A stretch of 13,891 nucleotides of DNA from Lachnospiraceae bacterium (GTDB taxonomy: Bacteria > Bacillota > Clostridia > Lachnospirales > Lachnospiraceae): NCBI GenBank assembly GCA_017437205.1, contig JAFSBP010000218.1:1-13891 (forward strand). The letters run 5' to 3'. This document shows, piece by piece, positions 5,590 to 13,045 of this stretch (within the stretch, counting starts at the first letter, position 1; every line of letters starts with the position of its first letter). A model generated the notes under the pieces. The model was not told the DNA's origin. It was given only the letters and a program-made list of their open reading frames with translations, and did not search any database. Both the position numbers and the translations under genes were made by a program.

Positions 5590-8500
5590 TTAGCGAGGAA
5601 CCTCAACCATGATATATCCCTCGATCAGATCGTCCTCCTGAAGATCGCCAAAGCCTTCAAATACCATACCACACTCGAAGCCCTTAGCAACTTCCTTCAC
5701 ATCATCCTTCAGGCGCTTCAGAGATGCCAGTGCACCCTCATAGATCTGCTTTCCTTCACGGCTGATGCGAATCTTGCAGTTGCGGACAAACTTTCCGTCA
5801 GTTACATAAGAACCGGCAATATTGCCCACACCGGAAGCCTTGAAGATTGCACGAACCATCGCATGGCCGATAACCTTCTCCTCGTAGATCGGATCAAGCA
5901 TCCCCTTCATCGCCGCCTCAATATCCTCGATTGCCTGATAGATGACTCTGTAGAGACGAACATCCACCTTCTCAGTATCAGCGATGGACTTCGCGGTCGC
6001 ATCAGGACGCACGTTGAAACCGATGATGATTGCGCTTGAGGTGCTTGCCAAAGTAACATCGGACTCGTTGATCGCACCGACACCGCTGTGGATGATCTTC
6101 ACCACAACTTCCTCATTGGACAGCTTGAGCAAGCTCTGCTTCACAGCCTCCACAGAACCCTGAACGTCTGCTTTGACAATCAGGTTCAATTCCTTCAGAT
6201 TGCCGGCCTGAATCTGGCTGAACAAATCATCCAGAGACATCTTCGCCTTGGTATCCGCCAGCATTTTCTCTCTTCCATCCTTAATAAAGGTTTCTGCAAA
6301 GTTTCTCGCATCCTTCTCAGTCTGAGTGGATACACAAACCTCACCTGCGTTCGGAACATTGTCCAGACCCATAATCTCTACAGGGATTGAAGGACCGGCC
6401 TCCTTCACACGACGCCCCTTATCATCGGTCATCGCCTTTACTTTACCATAAGCAGAACCTGCTGCAATAAAATCGCCTACATGAAGGGTACCCTTCTGTA
6501 CCAGCACTGTCGCAACAGGACCCTTACCCTTGTCAAGCTGTGCCTCGATAACGAGACCTCTCATCAGACGGTTCGGGTTGGACTTCAGTTCAAGGACATC
6601 TGCACTCAAAAGGATCATCTCCAGCAGATCCTCGATACCTTCCTTGCTCTTTGCGGAGACAGGAACGAAGATGGTGCTTCCGCCCCACTCCTCGGGAATC
6701 AACTCATACTCAGTGAGCTGCTGCTTTACATGCTCAATGTTTGCCGCAGGCTTATCAATCTTATTGATCGCTACGATGATTTCAACACCTGCTGCCTTTG
6801 CATGGTTGATAGCCTCAACCGTCTGAGGTTTCACACCGTCGTCGGCTGCAACAACCAATACAGCGATATCAGTGGACTGGGCGCCACGCATACGCATCGC
6901 AGTGAACGCCTCATGTCCGGGGGTGTCAAGGAAAGTGATCTTGCGGTCATTGATTTCAACGGTATATGCACCGATATGCTGGGTAATACCGCCGGCCTCT
7001 CTCGCCGTAACACTGGTGGTACGAATCGCATCCAGCAGAGAGGTCTTACCGTGATCGACGTGACCCATTACACAGACAACCGGAGGACGGGTGATCATCG
7101 TCTCCTCCGCATCTTCAGTATCGCGCAACAGTTCCTCGATCACATCCACCTTTACTTCCTGCTCACAGAGAATCTCGAACTCCATCGCGATCTCCTCTGC
7201 TGTAGCAAAATCGATCTCCTGGTTGATCGTAACGATCTTACCCTGCATAAACAGCTTCTTCACAATCTCGGAAGGCTGTTTTTTCATGTGATCGGCAAGC
7301 TCTTTGATTGTCAAGGTTTCGGGGATTACGATACTCTTAATTTCTTCCTTCACCGGCGCGGGCTTAGGAGTTACCGGCTTCAACGGTGTCTTTAACTTCA
7401 CATTCTTTCCGCCGGGCTTCTTTCCGAAATCATCATCGGAATCTTTCTTATCATAGCGATTATTCTGCTTATTATTCGCTACCTTGTTTGCTTTCTGCTT
7501 ACTGGACGGCTTCTGCATCACATCCAACTGCGGAGCAGGGATGGACATGGTTCCCTCCGGACGCCCTCCACGGCTCTGACCATCACGATTAAAGCTTCTC
7601 TGGCCGTCGCGGGACTGACCATCACGGTTAAAGCTTCTCTGACCGTCACGGGACTGACCGTCACGGTTAAAGGGTCTCTGACCATCGCGGGACTGACCGT
7701 CGCGGTTAAAGCTTCTCTGGCCGTCACGGGATTGGCCGTCGCGATTAAACGGTCTCTGGCCGTCACGGGGCTGGCCATCGCGGTTAAACTGTCTCTGACC
7801 ATCACGGGGCTGACCATCACGGTTAAAGCTTCTCTGACCGTCACGGGACTGACCGTCACGGTTAAAGCTTCTCTGGCCATCGCGAGGCTGACCGTCGCGG
7901 TTAAAGCTTCTCTGACCGTCACGGGACTGACCATCGCGGCTTCCCTGTCTCTGACCATCGCGGGGCTGGCTATCTCTACTCTGAGGACGGGTTGCGCTCG
8001 CATTCCGTCTTTCTTCTGTCTTGTTCTCCGCTACAGGGGCTGTCTTCACCTCAGGTTTCTTCTCAACCGGCGCCGCCTTCACTTCTGGCTTCTTTTCAAT
8101 CGGAGTTACTTTTACCTCAGGCTTTGCTTCCTGAACAGGGGCAGCCTTCACTTCTGGCTTTACTTCGGGAGCAGGCGTTGCCTTTACTGCGGGCTTTGCC
8201 TCGGGAGCAGGCGCTGCCTTCGCCTCAGGCTTTACCTCGGGGGCAGGTGCCGCTTTCACCTCAGCCTTTACCTCGGGAGTAGGCGCTGCCTTTACTACAG
8301 GCTTCGTCTCTGCCGCTTTTACCTCCTCAGGCTTTACTGCAGGTTTGCGAACCGGTGCTGTTGTTCCTGCTCCGGCCGGTCTTCTCACTGCACTTCCTGC
8401 CTCAGATGCAGGTCGACGGGTTGCTCCGGCACTTGCCGATGCCCCTGCAGGGCGACGCTGTCCGCTTGCTGTTCCTCCTGCTCCTACCGGGCGACGCTGT

Positions 8501-8682
8501 CCGGTTCCGGGGCGTCCTCCCTGTGCGCTGTTCTGAGGGCGGAATACTGCACTCATCTTTTTCTTCTGAGGCGCCGCATCCTGTTTTGCCTCTGCAGCAG
8601 CCTCCTTTTTCATCATATTCTCATCGTTCGGTGTGTTATTAGCCGTAACGTCCACATCCTTTCTTTCCATAGAATCACTCAT
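5590..8682 (-). CDS. infB: Translation initiation factor IF-2
   Basis: GTPase that brings fMet-tRNA to the 30S subunit and promotes subunit joining. The 1030-residue product has a long low-complexity N-terminus: a Gly/Arg/Ala part (about 50-110), Lys-Pro-Glu-Val-Lys repeats (113-220) and nine 13-residue Arg/Asp/Gly/Gln repeats (249-365). An IF2_N domain follows at about 450-502 ([18 protein letters not shown]). The G domain shows GHVDHGKT (540-547), [10 protein letters not shown] (564-573), DTPGHEAF (586-593) and NKID (640-643), with a SAK motif further on; domains II to IV continue to the end at EVPR. The ATG at 8682 overlaps the ylxQ stop by 8 bp and has GGAGG 11 bases upstream. The reading frame stays open to 8886, but that lies inside ylxQ and is not IF2-like. 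Confidence 0.97.
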   Translation of the reverse strand: MSDSMERKDVDVTANNTPNDENMMKKEAAAEAKQDAAPQKKKMSAVFRPQNSAQGGRPGTGQRRPVGAGGTASGQRRPAGASASAGATRRPASEAGSAVRRPAGAGTTAPVRKPAVKPEEVKAAETKPVVKAAPTPEVKAEVKAAPAPEVKPEAKAAPAPEAKPAVKATPAPEVKPEVKAAPVQEAKPEVKVTPIEKKPEVKAAPVEKKPEVKTAPVAENKTEERRNASATRPQSRDSQPRDGQRQGSRDGQSRDGQRSFNRDGQPRDGQRSFNRDGQSRDGQRSFNRDGQPRDGQRQFNRDGQPRDGQRPFNRDGQSRDGQRSFNRDGQSRDGQRPFNRDGQSRDGQRSFNRDGQSRDGQRSFNRDGQSRGGRPEGTMSIPAPQLDVMQKPSSKQKANKVANNKQNNRYDKKDSDDDFGKKPGGKNVKLKTPLKPVTPKPAPVKEEIKSIVIPETLTIKELADHMKKQPSEIVKKLFMQGKIVTINQEIDFATAEEIAMEFEILCEQEVKVDVIEELLRDTEDAEETMITRPPVVCVMGHVDHGKTSLLDAIRTTSVTAREAGGITQHIGAYTVEINDRKITFLDTPGHEAFTAMRMRGAQSTDIAVLVVAADDGVKPQTVEAINHAKAAGVEIIVAINKIDKPAANIEHVKQQLTEYELIPEEWGGSTIFVPVSAKSKEGIEDLLEMILLSADVLELKSNPNRLMRGLVIEAQLDKGKGPVATVLVQKGTLHVGDFIAAGSAYGKVKAMTDDKGRRVKEAGPSIPVEIMGLDNVPNAGEVCVSTQTEKDARNFAETFIKDGREKMLADTKAKMSLDDLFSQIQAGNLKELNLIVKADVQGSVEAVKQSLLKLSNEEVVVKIIHSGVGAINESDVTLASTSSAIIIGFNVRPDATAKSIADTEKVDVRLYRVIYQAIEDIEAAMKGMLDPIYEEKVIGHAMVRAIFKASGVGNIAGSYVTDGKFVRNCKIRISREGKQIYEGALASLKRLKDDVKEVAKGFECGMVFEGFGDLQEDDLIEGYIMVEVPR
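7561..7938 (-). repeat. Nine 39-bp tandem repeats plus a partial unit inside infB
   Basis: The encoded unit is RDGQ(S/P)RDGQR(S/P/Q)FN, present nine times in a row (7588-7938) and followed by a partial unit RDGQSRGGR (7561-7587). Codons vary between units (CGC/CGT, GAT/GAC, GGT/GGC), so the array is not brand new, but several units are near-identical at the DNA level. The period is a multiple of three, so changes in copy number would keep the frame. Confidence 0.95.
8023..8346 (-). repeat. Degenerate Lys/Pro/Glu/Val/Ala repeats inside infB
   Basis: Residues about 113-220 of IF2 are imperfect copies of a unit of roughly 12-13 residues such as [12 protein letters not shown] or [11 protein letters not shown]. 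This is a charged, proline-rich and probably extended linker in front of the second repeat block. Confidence 0.8.
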
Positions 8683-9013
8683 CTTTTTCACTACCTCCGT
8701 CTGATCTCTCACTGTCGATCCGTGTCTTAAGTGCCGCCGCAAATCCCTCATCGTTGACAGAAAGGGATGCTCTGAATTCTTTTCCGATCGCCGCACCCAA
8801 CGCGGTCTTCGATCCGAAGAAAACCAACGGTACATGGTAATAGGTACACATGTCTGAAAAATTCTTCTTTGTATTGTTTGAAGCATCTTCAGCCACGATT
8901 ACAAGTTTAGACTGTGAAGCCTTCACTGAAGTCTCCACCATAAATTCGCCGCTGGTAATTCTCCCCGCCTTCATTGCGAGACCCAGCATAGAAAAAATCC
9001 GCTTATCGTTCAA
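8675..9013 (-). CDS. ylxQ: YlxQ, L7Ae/L30e-family RNA-binding protein
   Basis: Small protein of the L7Ae family, whose members bind kink-turn RNA; YlxQ's own cellular target is not settled. The 112 residues show the family pattern: [19 protein letters not shown] at the N-terminus, [17 protein letters not shown] in the middle and [22 protein letters not shown] towards the C-terminus, ending in a charged tail. The chosen start is a TTG at 9013 with GAGAGGAG about 10 bases upstream; it overlaps the rnpM end by 11 bp, which suggests translational coupling. The next in-frame ATG would remove part of the conserved first helix. It sits between rnpM and infB, its standard place. Confidence 0.92.
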   Translation of the reverse strand: MNDKRIFSMLGLAMKAGRITSGEFMVETSVKASQSKLVIVAEDASNNTKKNFSDMCTYYHVPLVFFGSKTALGAAIGKEFRASLSVNDEGFAAALKTRIDSERSDGGSEKDE

Positions 9014-9278
9014 GGGCTTTAAACTCCTCTCTCAGTTCTTCATAAACCTCCTTCGGAACCGCCATCTTAAATGCCCGGTCAAGCCCCTTACTTTTGAATG
9101 CCTTTAAAAGGCACTCATCGTTATGGCAAAGATATGCTCCCCGGCCGTTTTTCTTTCCGGTGGTATCAAGGACGATTTCCTCCTCGGGTGTGCGAAGGAT
9201 ACGGATCAGTTCACGTTTCTCCTTCATCTCACCGCAGCCGATACACTGCCGCTTGGGTACACTCTTTTTTACTGCCAT
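9003..9278 (-). CDS. rnpM: RnpM (YlxR), RNase P modulator family protein
   Basis: YlxR-family RNA-binding protein; in Bacillus subtilis it was reported to bind the RNase P RNA and modulate RNase P activity. The 91 residues carry the family signatures: RQCIGCGEMKEKRELIRILR (10-29) and TGKKNGRGAYLC (40-51). Cys12 and Cys15 (CxxC) together with Cys51 and Cys56 could form a metal site, which the Bacillus protein as I recall it does not have. The ATG at 9278 follows GAGGTG. It lies between nusA and ylxQ, which is diagnostic. Confidence 0.94.
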   Translation of the reverse strand: MAVKKSVPKRQCIGCGEMKEKRELIRILRTPEEEIVLDTTGKKNGRGAYLCHNDECLLKAFKSKGLDRAFKMAVPKEVYEELREEFKALER

Positions 9279-9309
9279 ATTATCACCTCATTTACCTTTC
9301 ACTTCGGAA

Positions 9310-10479
9310 TTACTGCTCGTCGGAAATCTCTTCCTCGTAGAATTCCTCTTCAAACTCTTCCTCATCCTCGTAGTAGATGTCGCCGTAATCGTCGTACTCA
9401 CCGCTCATGCTGGCATCGTAACCGATCTCATCCAACAGTCCGGACTCACGAGCCTGAGTCTCGCTCTTGATATCAATCTTATATCCGGTCAAACGAGCTG
9501 CAAGGCGCGCGTTCTGTCCTTCCTTGCCAATCGCCAGGGACAGCTGATAGTCAGGAACGATGATCTGTGCAACCTTCTCATCGTCATCGGCGATAACGCA
9601 GATGACCTTTGCAGGGCTCAGTGCGTTCTCGATGAGCAATGCAGAGTTCTCACTCCAGTTGATGATATCGATCTTCTCACCGCGAAGCTCATTCACAATG
9701 GCATTTACACGGGCGCCGTTGATTCCGACACATGCTCCTACTGCATCCACATTCGGATCGTTGGAATATACACTCATCTTGGTACGGGAACCTGCCTCGC
9801 GGGCAATACCTCTGATCTCAACGGTTCCATCCTTCACCTCGGCAACCTCGGCCTCAAACAAACGTGCAACCAACTCGGGATGAGTACGGGAAACCAGAAT
9901 ACGAGGTCCCTTGGGAGTAGACTTTACTTCCAAAATATAAACCTTCACACGCTCGGTAGGTCTGAAGGTCTCGCCCTTCACCTGCTCATTCTCATTCAGA
10001 GTAGCGTCTGCCTTGCCCAGATTAATACTGATATTCTTGCCCATATAACGCTGAACAACACCGGTAACCACTTCCTTCTCGCGGGTTGCGTACATCTCAT
10101 AGAGTGAGCGGCGCTCCTCCTCGCGGATCTTCTGGGTAATAATGTCCTTCGCATTCTTTGCTGCGATACGTGAAAACTCTTTTGATTTGATCGGAATCTG
10201 AATGATGTCATCCACCGCATAGTGCGCATCCAGGGTCTGCGCATCCTTCAGGGAAATCTGCATCACCGGATCCTCCACAGTCTCCACTACTGTCTTTTCT
10301 GCGTATACAGAGAAATCACATGTTTCGCGATTTACCTCTGCTTTAATATTGTCTGATTTGCCGAAGTGAATCTTACAAGCCTGAATCAGAGAACGCTCAA
10401 TCGCCTCGATCAATACCTCACGGCTGATGTTTTTCTCCTTCTCCAAAATTGCAATTGCTTCGAACAGTTCCTTATTCAT
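9310..10479 (-). CDS. nusA: Transcription termination/antitermination protein NusA
   Basis: RNA polymerase-binding elongation factor that affects pausing, termination and antitermination. The 389 residues match the Firmicute form, without the C-terminal repeats found in E. coli. Domains seen: the polymerase-binding N-terminal domain (about 1-130), S1 (about 135-200, VVTGVVQRYMGKNISINLG), KH1 with GINGARV (252-258) and KH2 with LAIGKEGQNARLAARLTGYK (315-334). The tail from about 361 to 389 is extremely acidic (EDEEEFEEEFYEEE). The ATG at 10479 has AGGAGG about 10 bases upstream. It is second in the operon after rimP, separated by 57 bases that include a small GGCGT/ACGCC hairpin. Confidence 0.97.
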   Translation of the reverse strand: MNKELFEAIAILEKEKNISREVLIEAIERSLIQACKIHFGKSDNIKAEVNRETCDFSVYAEKTVVETVEDPVMQISLKDAQTLDAHYAVDDIIQIPIKSKEFSRIAAKNAKDIITQKIREEERRSLYEMYATREKEVVTGVVQRYMGKNISINLGKADATLNENEQVKGETFRPTERVKVYILEVKSTPKGPRILVSRTHPELVARLFEAEVAEVKDGTVEIRGIAREAGSRTKMSVYSNDPNVDAVGACVGINGARVNAIVNELRGEKIDIINWSENSALLIENALSPAKVICVIADDDEKVAQIIVPDYQLSLAIGKEGQNARLAARLTGYKIDIKSETQARESGLLDEIGYDASMSGEYDDYGDIYYEDEEEFEEEFYEEEISDEQ

Positions 10480-10536
10480 TTTCCATTATCCTCCTGTCTG
10501 CGGCGTACACGCCAACCTTATTTTCGTATGTTTTAC

Positions 10537-11004
10537 TTAAAAGAAGAAAGCCAAGCGAATCAGTGCGAGATTACTGCGTTCAAATGTCATCTCCCGCCCA
10601 TCCTCGGTCTCAATGGTAACTGTTTGCTGATCATAGGCCGTCAAAAGTCCGATCCACTCCTTCTGATGCTCCACCTGCCGGAACAGCCGGATCTCAACTT
10701 CCTCTCCCAGACTGCGTTTAAAATCCTTTTCCTTCTTCAGCGGACGTCCCAGCCCCGGCGAACTGACCTCGAGGATATAACTGCCCTCAATGTAATCCTC
10801 CTGATCCAGAATATCACTGAACGGACGGCTGATATCTTCACAGTCATTTACAGTGATCCCGCCCTCCTTGTCGATGTAAATGCGCAGGTAGTAGCTACCA
10901 CCCTCCTTCACATACTCAACATCCACCAGTTCAAACTGCTTTTCAGCCACTAACGGCAGTACCAGTTCTTCGGTGCGCGCTTCAATCTCTTCACGCTTTA
11001 CCAT
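10537..11004 (-). CDS. rimP: Ribosome maturation factor RimP
   Basis: Early 30S assembly factor. The 155 residues are normal length. The N-terminal alpha/beta domain includes FELVDVEYVKEGGSYYLRIY (24-43) and the hallmark SYILEVSSPGLGRPLKKEKDF (about 75-95). The C-terminal SH3-like barrel covers about 97-152. The ATG at 11004 follows AAGGAG with 8 bases between. It is the first gene of the rimP-nusA-infB operon, directly behind a promoter and an attenuator-like hairpin. Confidence 0.96.
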   Translation of the reverse strand: MVKREEIEARTEELVLPLVAEKQFELVDVEYVKEGGSYYLRIYIDKEGGITVNDCEDISRPFSDILDQEDYIEGSYILEVSSPGLGRPLKKEKDFKRSLGEEVEIRLFRQVEHQKEWIGLLTAYDQQTVTIETEDGREMTFERSNLALIRLAFFF

Positions 11005-11036
11005 TCATTCATCTCCTTCATGAATCTTTCCCCTAC

Positions 11037-11068
11037 ACAAAACGAAAAGTGGACTCGCAAGCCCACTT
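11037..11068 (-). terminator. Attenuator-like hairpin in the rimP leader
   Basis: On the transcribed strand AAGTGG...CCACTT (11047-11068) forms a stem of about 9 bp including one G-U pair, with a TGCG loop. It is followed at once by TTTTCGTTTTG. It lies in the ~85-nt leader between the promoter and rimP, where a terminator would act as an attenuator of the whole operon. NusA, a product of this operon, is a plausible feedback factor; that is inference. Confidence 0.6.
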
Positions 11069-11095
11069 AAGTATCGTCAATATGTTGTTAGGATT

Positions 11096-11136
11096 AGTGT
11101 AACACGTATCTCAAAGAAATGCAAGCACTTTTTAAT
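11096..11136 (-). promoter_or_regulatory. Promoter of the rimP-nusA-infB operon
   Basis: The -35 TTGCAT (11119-11124), 17-bp spacer and extended -10 TGT-TACACT (TACACT at 11096-11101) make a strong sigma-A promoter. The tract ATTAAAAAGTGCTTG upstream and through the -35 (11122-11136) is identical to that of the tRNA promoter at 12540-12554. The block GTGTTACACTAA at the -10 (11094-11105) is identical to that of the rpsO promoter. The upstream part overlaps the stop codon of the preceding gene. Confidence 0.85.
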
Positions 11137-12127
11137 GTTTTTCAAAAAAATCTTCACAAAATGAATATGTAAACACCCTATTCTGCCCCAGCAGACAAGC
11201 CACACCTTCCTCAGTAACATAAAGCCTAGTGTTTTTGTCGCCTTCCAGCGCAGCGAAAGCAGACAACTCCCCCGCCTCATTCAGTATACAAAGTTCACTC
11301 TTACTATCGCCCAAAGAATAACTATAGGTAAGACAGATCAACCGATCATTCACTGAGCCGAGTCCAAGGACAGACGTCTGCGCAATCCGAACGTCCTTCA
11401 CCTCATTCTCATCCAAATAGCGCGCACGTAGGTCTCCACCACTGGCCGCATAATACATAACGTCCCCAATATAATCACACAGACCAACGTATATTGGTCG
11501 ATCAAGTTCTTCTATCCGTCCATATTCTGCTCCGTTATACAGAAAAAAATATCTTTTGTCTGACGGAGTTGAATGATCACTCCCCGAAAAGAGACACTTA
11601 TCTCCTGCCACAAACAAGAGGTTCAGCCTCATTTCTCGTTGATCCACCTGCATTCTCACCCTTCCATCGCTAAGATCAATAAACTTATAAGCCATGTATT
11701 CCTGTGGGCAATATACCACGGCGTATGTCTCTGCCACTGCATATACCCACATCTCCTGTTCTTCTGCCAACTTTATCTCGGTAGCTTGCAATGCCCCGAC
11801 GTCATATTTCACAAGCAGATTGTCTAAAATATAAAACAGCGCACCATGCTTCTGCGACCAGCACGGCTTATCAATCCCACGAGGAAAAATATATTCCCGC
11901 TTAAAACTATCCGCCTTCATGACTGCCAATTCGTAGTTTCCCCCATAATACACCACGGCATGCCATTCATCATTACTGCGAAACATATCGCATACGGTAA
12001 CTGTCTCATCGTAAAAGAATCCTTTGTTCTCCATCTCCTTATAATCGTTATTCCCGATAATCAGCACGACCGCCATCAGATTGATGAACAACACCACAGC
12101 GATCAAAAACCAAATTTTCCGTTTCAC
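11132..12127 (-). CDS. Membrane-anchored extracytoplasmic protein of unknown function
   Basis: I do not recognise this 331-residue protein. Residues about 5-25 (WFLIAVVLFINLMAVVLIIG) are a single hydrophobic segment after MKRK, with no lipobox, so it is probably an N-terminal anchor with the rest outside the cell. The remainder is rich in short beta-type stretches with aromatic residues (EWHAVVYYGGNYELAVM, ALFYILDNLLVKYD, RYFFLYNGAEYG), spaced in a way that recalls a beta-propeller; this is an impression, not a domain match. The start is a GTG at 12127 with AAAGAGG seven bases upstream. It follows the tRNA terminator by about 50 bases and ends inside the rimP promoter. I found no clear promoter of its own, so expression may depend on read-through from the tRNA unit. 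Confidence 0.8.
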   Translation of the reverse strand: MKRKIWFLIAVVLFINLMAVVLIIGNNDYKEMENKGFFYDETVTVCDMFRSNDEWHAVVYYGGNYELAVMKADSFKREYIFPRGIDKPCWSQKHGALFYILDNLLVKYDVGALQATEIKLAEEQEMWVYAVAETYAVVYCPQEYMAYKFIDLSDGRVRMQVDQREMRLNLLFVAGDKCLFSGSDHSTPSDKRYFFLYNGAEYGRIEELDRPIYVGLCDYIGDVMYYAASGGDLRARYLDENEVKDVRIAQTSVLGLGSVNDRLICLTYSYSLGDSKSELCILNEAGELSAFAALEGDKNTRLYVTEEGVACLLGQNRVFTYSFCEDFFEKH

Positions 12128-12179
12128 CCGTTTGCCTCTTTCAATTCACCAGATTCTCTTTTTACTGCAAAAAGATATA

Positions 12180-12218
12180 AAGAAAAAAGACCTACCATCC
12201 TATGATGACAAGTCTTTT
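12180..12218 (-). terminator. Rho-independent terminator of the tRNA cluster
   Basis: AAAAGAC...GTCTTTT arms (12212-12218 and 12185-12191) continue through G-U-rich pairs to an inner CATC-ATAG-GATG hairpin. The run TTTTTTCTTT then follows on the minus strand. It begins about 4 nt after the last tRNA. Confidence 0.8.
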
Positions 12219-12222
12219 CGTA

Positions 12223-12294
12223 CAGCCAGTAGGGGAATCGAACCCCTGTTTCCGCCGTGAGAGGGCGGCGTCTTAACCCCTTGACCAACTGGCC
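12223..12294 (-). tRNA. tRNA-Glu (anticodon CTC), distal copy
   Basis: A 72-nt cloverleaf. The acceptor GGCCAGT pairs with ACTGGCT (one G-U at the first pair), with discriminator G73 as is typical of tRNA-Glu. The anticodon stem CCGCC/GGCGG encloses the loop CTCTCAC, giving anticodon CUC for GAG codons. The T arm is AGGGG-TTCGATT-CCCCT. No CCA is encoded. The sequence is identical to the copy at 12339-12410. Confidence 0.96.
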
Positions 12295-12305
12295 ATGATC
12301 CTACG

Positions 12306-12337
12306 CTTGTTTTAAGACGATCATAGGATTCGTCTTA
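12306..12337 (-). other. Hairpin in the spacer between the two tRNA-Glu genes
   Basis: TAAGACGA and TCGTCTTA flank a 9-nt loop containing TCATAGGAT, in a 44-nt spacer. No U-tract follows, so it is probably a processing stem between the two tRNAs. Confidence 0.4.
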
Positions 12338-12338
12338 G

Positions 12339-12410
12339 CAGCCAGTAGGGGAATCGAACCCCTGTTTCCGCCGTGAGAGGGCGGCGTCTTAACCCCTTGA
12401 CCAACTGGCC
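12339..12410 (-). tRNA. tRNA-Glu (anticodon CTC), proximal copy
   Basis: It has the same 72-nt sequence as the distal copy, with anticodon loop CTCTCAC and discriminator G73. No 3' CCA is encoded. It lies 18 nt after tRNA-Pro and shares its promoter. Confidence 0.96.
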
Positions 12411-12428
12411 ATAGCTACTGATTTTGCG

Positions 12429-12502
12429 TCGAGGCGACAGGATTTGAACCTGCGACCTCCGCGTCCCGAACACGGCGCTCTACCAAACTGAGCCACGCCT
12501 CG
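12429..12502 (-). tRNA. tRNA-Pro (anticodon CGG)
   Basis: A 74-nt cloverleaf. The acceptor CGAGGCG pairs with CGCCTCG, with the C1-G72 pair and discriminator A73 typical of tRNA-Pro. The anticodon stem CCGTG/CGCGG encloses the loop TTCGGGA, giving CGG for CCG codons. The T arm is GCAGG-TTCAAAT-CCTGT. No 3' CCA is encoded. It is the first gene of the tRNA unit, only a few nucleotides from the predicted start site. Confidence 0.96.
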
Positions 12503-12513
12503 ATTGCTTGACC

Positions 12514-12554
12514 ATTATATTATGTTCACTCACGAATGTCAAGCACTTTTTAAT
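12514..12554 (-). promoter_or_regulatory. Consensus promoter of the tRNA-Pro-Glu-Glu unit
   Basis: Perfect -35 TTGACA (12537-12542) and perfect -10 TATAAT (12514-12519) with a 17-bp spacer, preceded by an A/T-rich tract. The expected start site is about 5 nt before the 5' end of tRNA-Pro. Confidence 0.9.
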
Positions 12555-12592
12555 ATTTTTTTATTTGTTTTATTTTTCGTGCAAAAGTTATC

Positions 12593-13045
12593 TTAACATC
12601 TTCGCATCAAACACAGAGTGACCATCGCAATATACGCAAATGTGCAAAGCGGAAGCGGATATTTTCGATTCATCCTTTTGATGGCCAAACCGACCGCCGC
12701 AACAATCAGTGCTGCGACAAGCGTAAGAAAAAGTACGATTCCCACGCATTCTGTTCCTAGCAAAAGTCCCAGCACAAAAAACACCTTAACATCTCCCATC
12801 CCGATGCCACCGCGCCGGATCAAGGTGCCCAACAACAGAAAGCCACTTGCAAACAGCGCTCCGAAAATCCTGTCAAGAAAAAATGCCAAACCGCCCATCT
12901 CCGGTGTCGACTGCACGGCCAATAAGACCATTGCGGCAATAGCACCGCAAAGACACCAGCGGTTTGACACTTTTCTGAATTTTAAATCTGTCCACGCCGC
13001 ACCAAGAAGCCAGATGTGGGCAATAAATATCGTTACGCTATACAT
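12593..13045 (-). CDS. Prepilin peptidase, A24 family (TadV/CpaA-like)
   Basis: Predicted membrane aspartic protease that removes the leader of type IV or Flp-type prepilins. The product is about 150 residues and mostly hydrophobic, with several membrane segments. It has the two aspartates expected of the family: Asp20 in AAWTDLKFRKVSN and Asp85 in GGIGMGDVKVF (GxGD motif). It lacks the N-terminal methyltransferase domain of the large PilD enzymes, as in the small CpaA/TadV group. The ATG at 13045 forms TAATG with the stop of the upstream lipoprotein gene and has GGAAGG in front; an alternative ATG at 13057 has no ribosome binding site. No pilin is visible, so the substrate is unknown. Confidence 0.88.
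   Translation of the reverse strand: MYSVTIFIAHIWLLGAAWTDLKFRKVSNRWCLCGAIAAMVLLAVQSTPEMGGLAFFLDRIFGALFASGFLLLGTLIRRGGIGMGDVKVFFVLGLLLGTECVGIVLFLTLVAALIVAAVGLAIKRMNRKYPLPLCTFAYIAMVTLCLMRRC

Noticed and set aside
7561..7938. CRISPR-like repeat array
   Set aside because: The 39-bp units are directly adjacent with no unique spacers, stay in frame and encode IF2 residues.
7518..8003. Second minus-strand frame of 161 codons across the infB 39-bp repeats
   Set aside because: It is an alternative frame of the tandem repeat, producing a Val/Thr/Met/Arg repeat with no start signal; explained by the repeat's periodicity.
7732..8730. Long plus-strand open frame (332 codons) opposite infB
   Set aside because: It lies antisense to the infB repeat regions; its Leu/Arg/Cys-rich product mirrors the repeats, and it has no ribosome binding site or known motif. 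Repetitive GC-biased codons keep several frames open.
8683..8886. In-frame 68-residue N-terminal extension of IF2
   Set aside because: It lies wholly inside ylxQ, has Trp/Arg-rich non-IF2 sequence, and a better start with GGAGG exists at 8682.
9094..10107. Plus-strand open frame of 337 codons opposite nusA and rnpM
   Set aside because: It spans two conserved minus-strand genes, has no motifs and no ribosome binding site.
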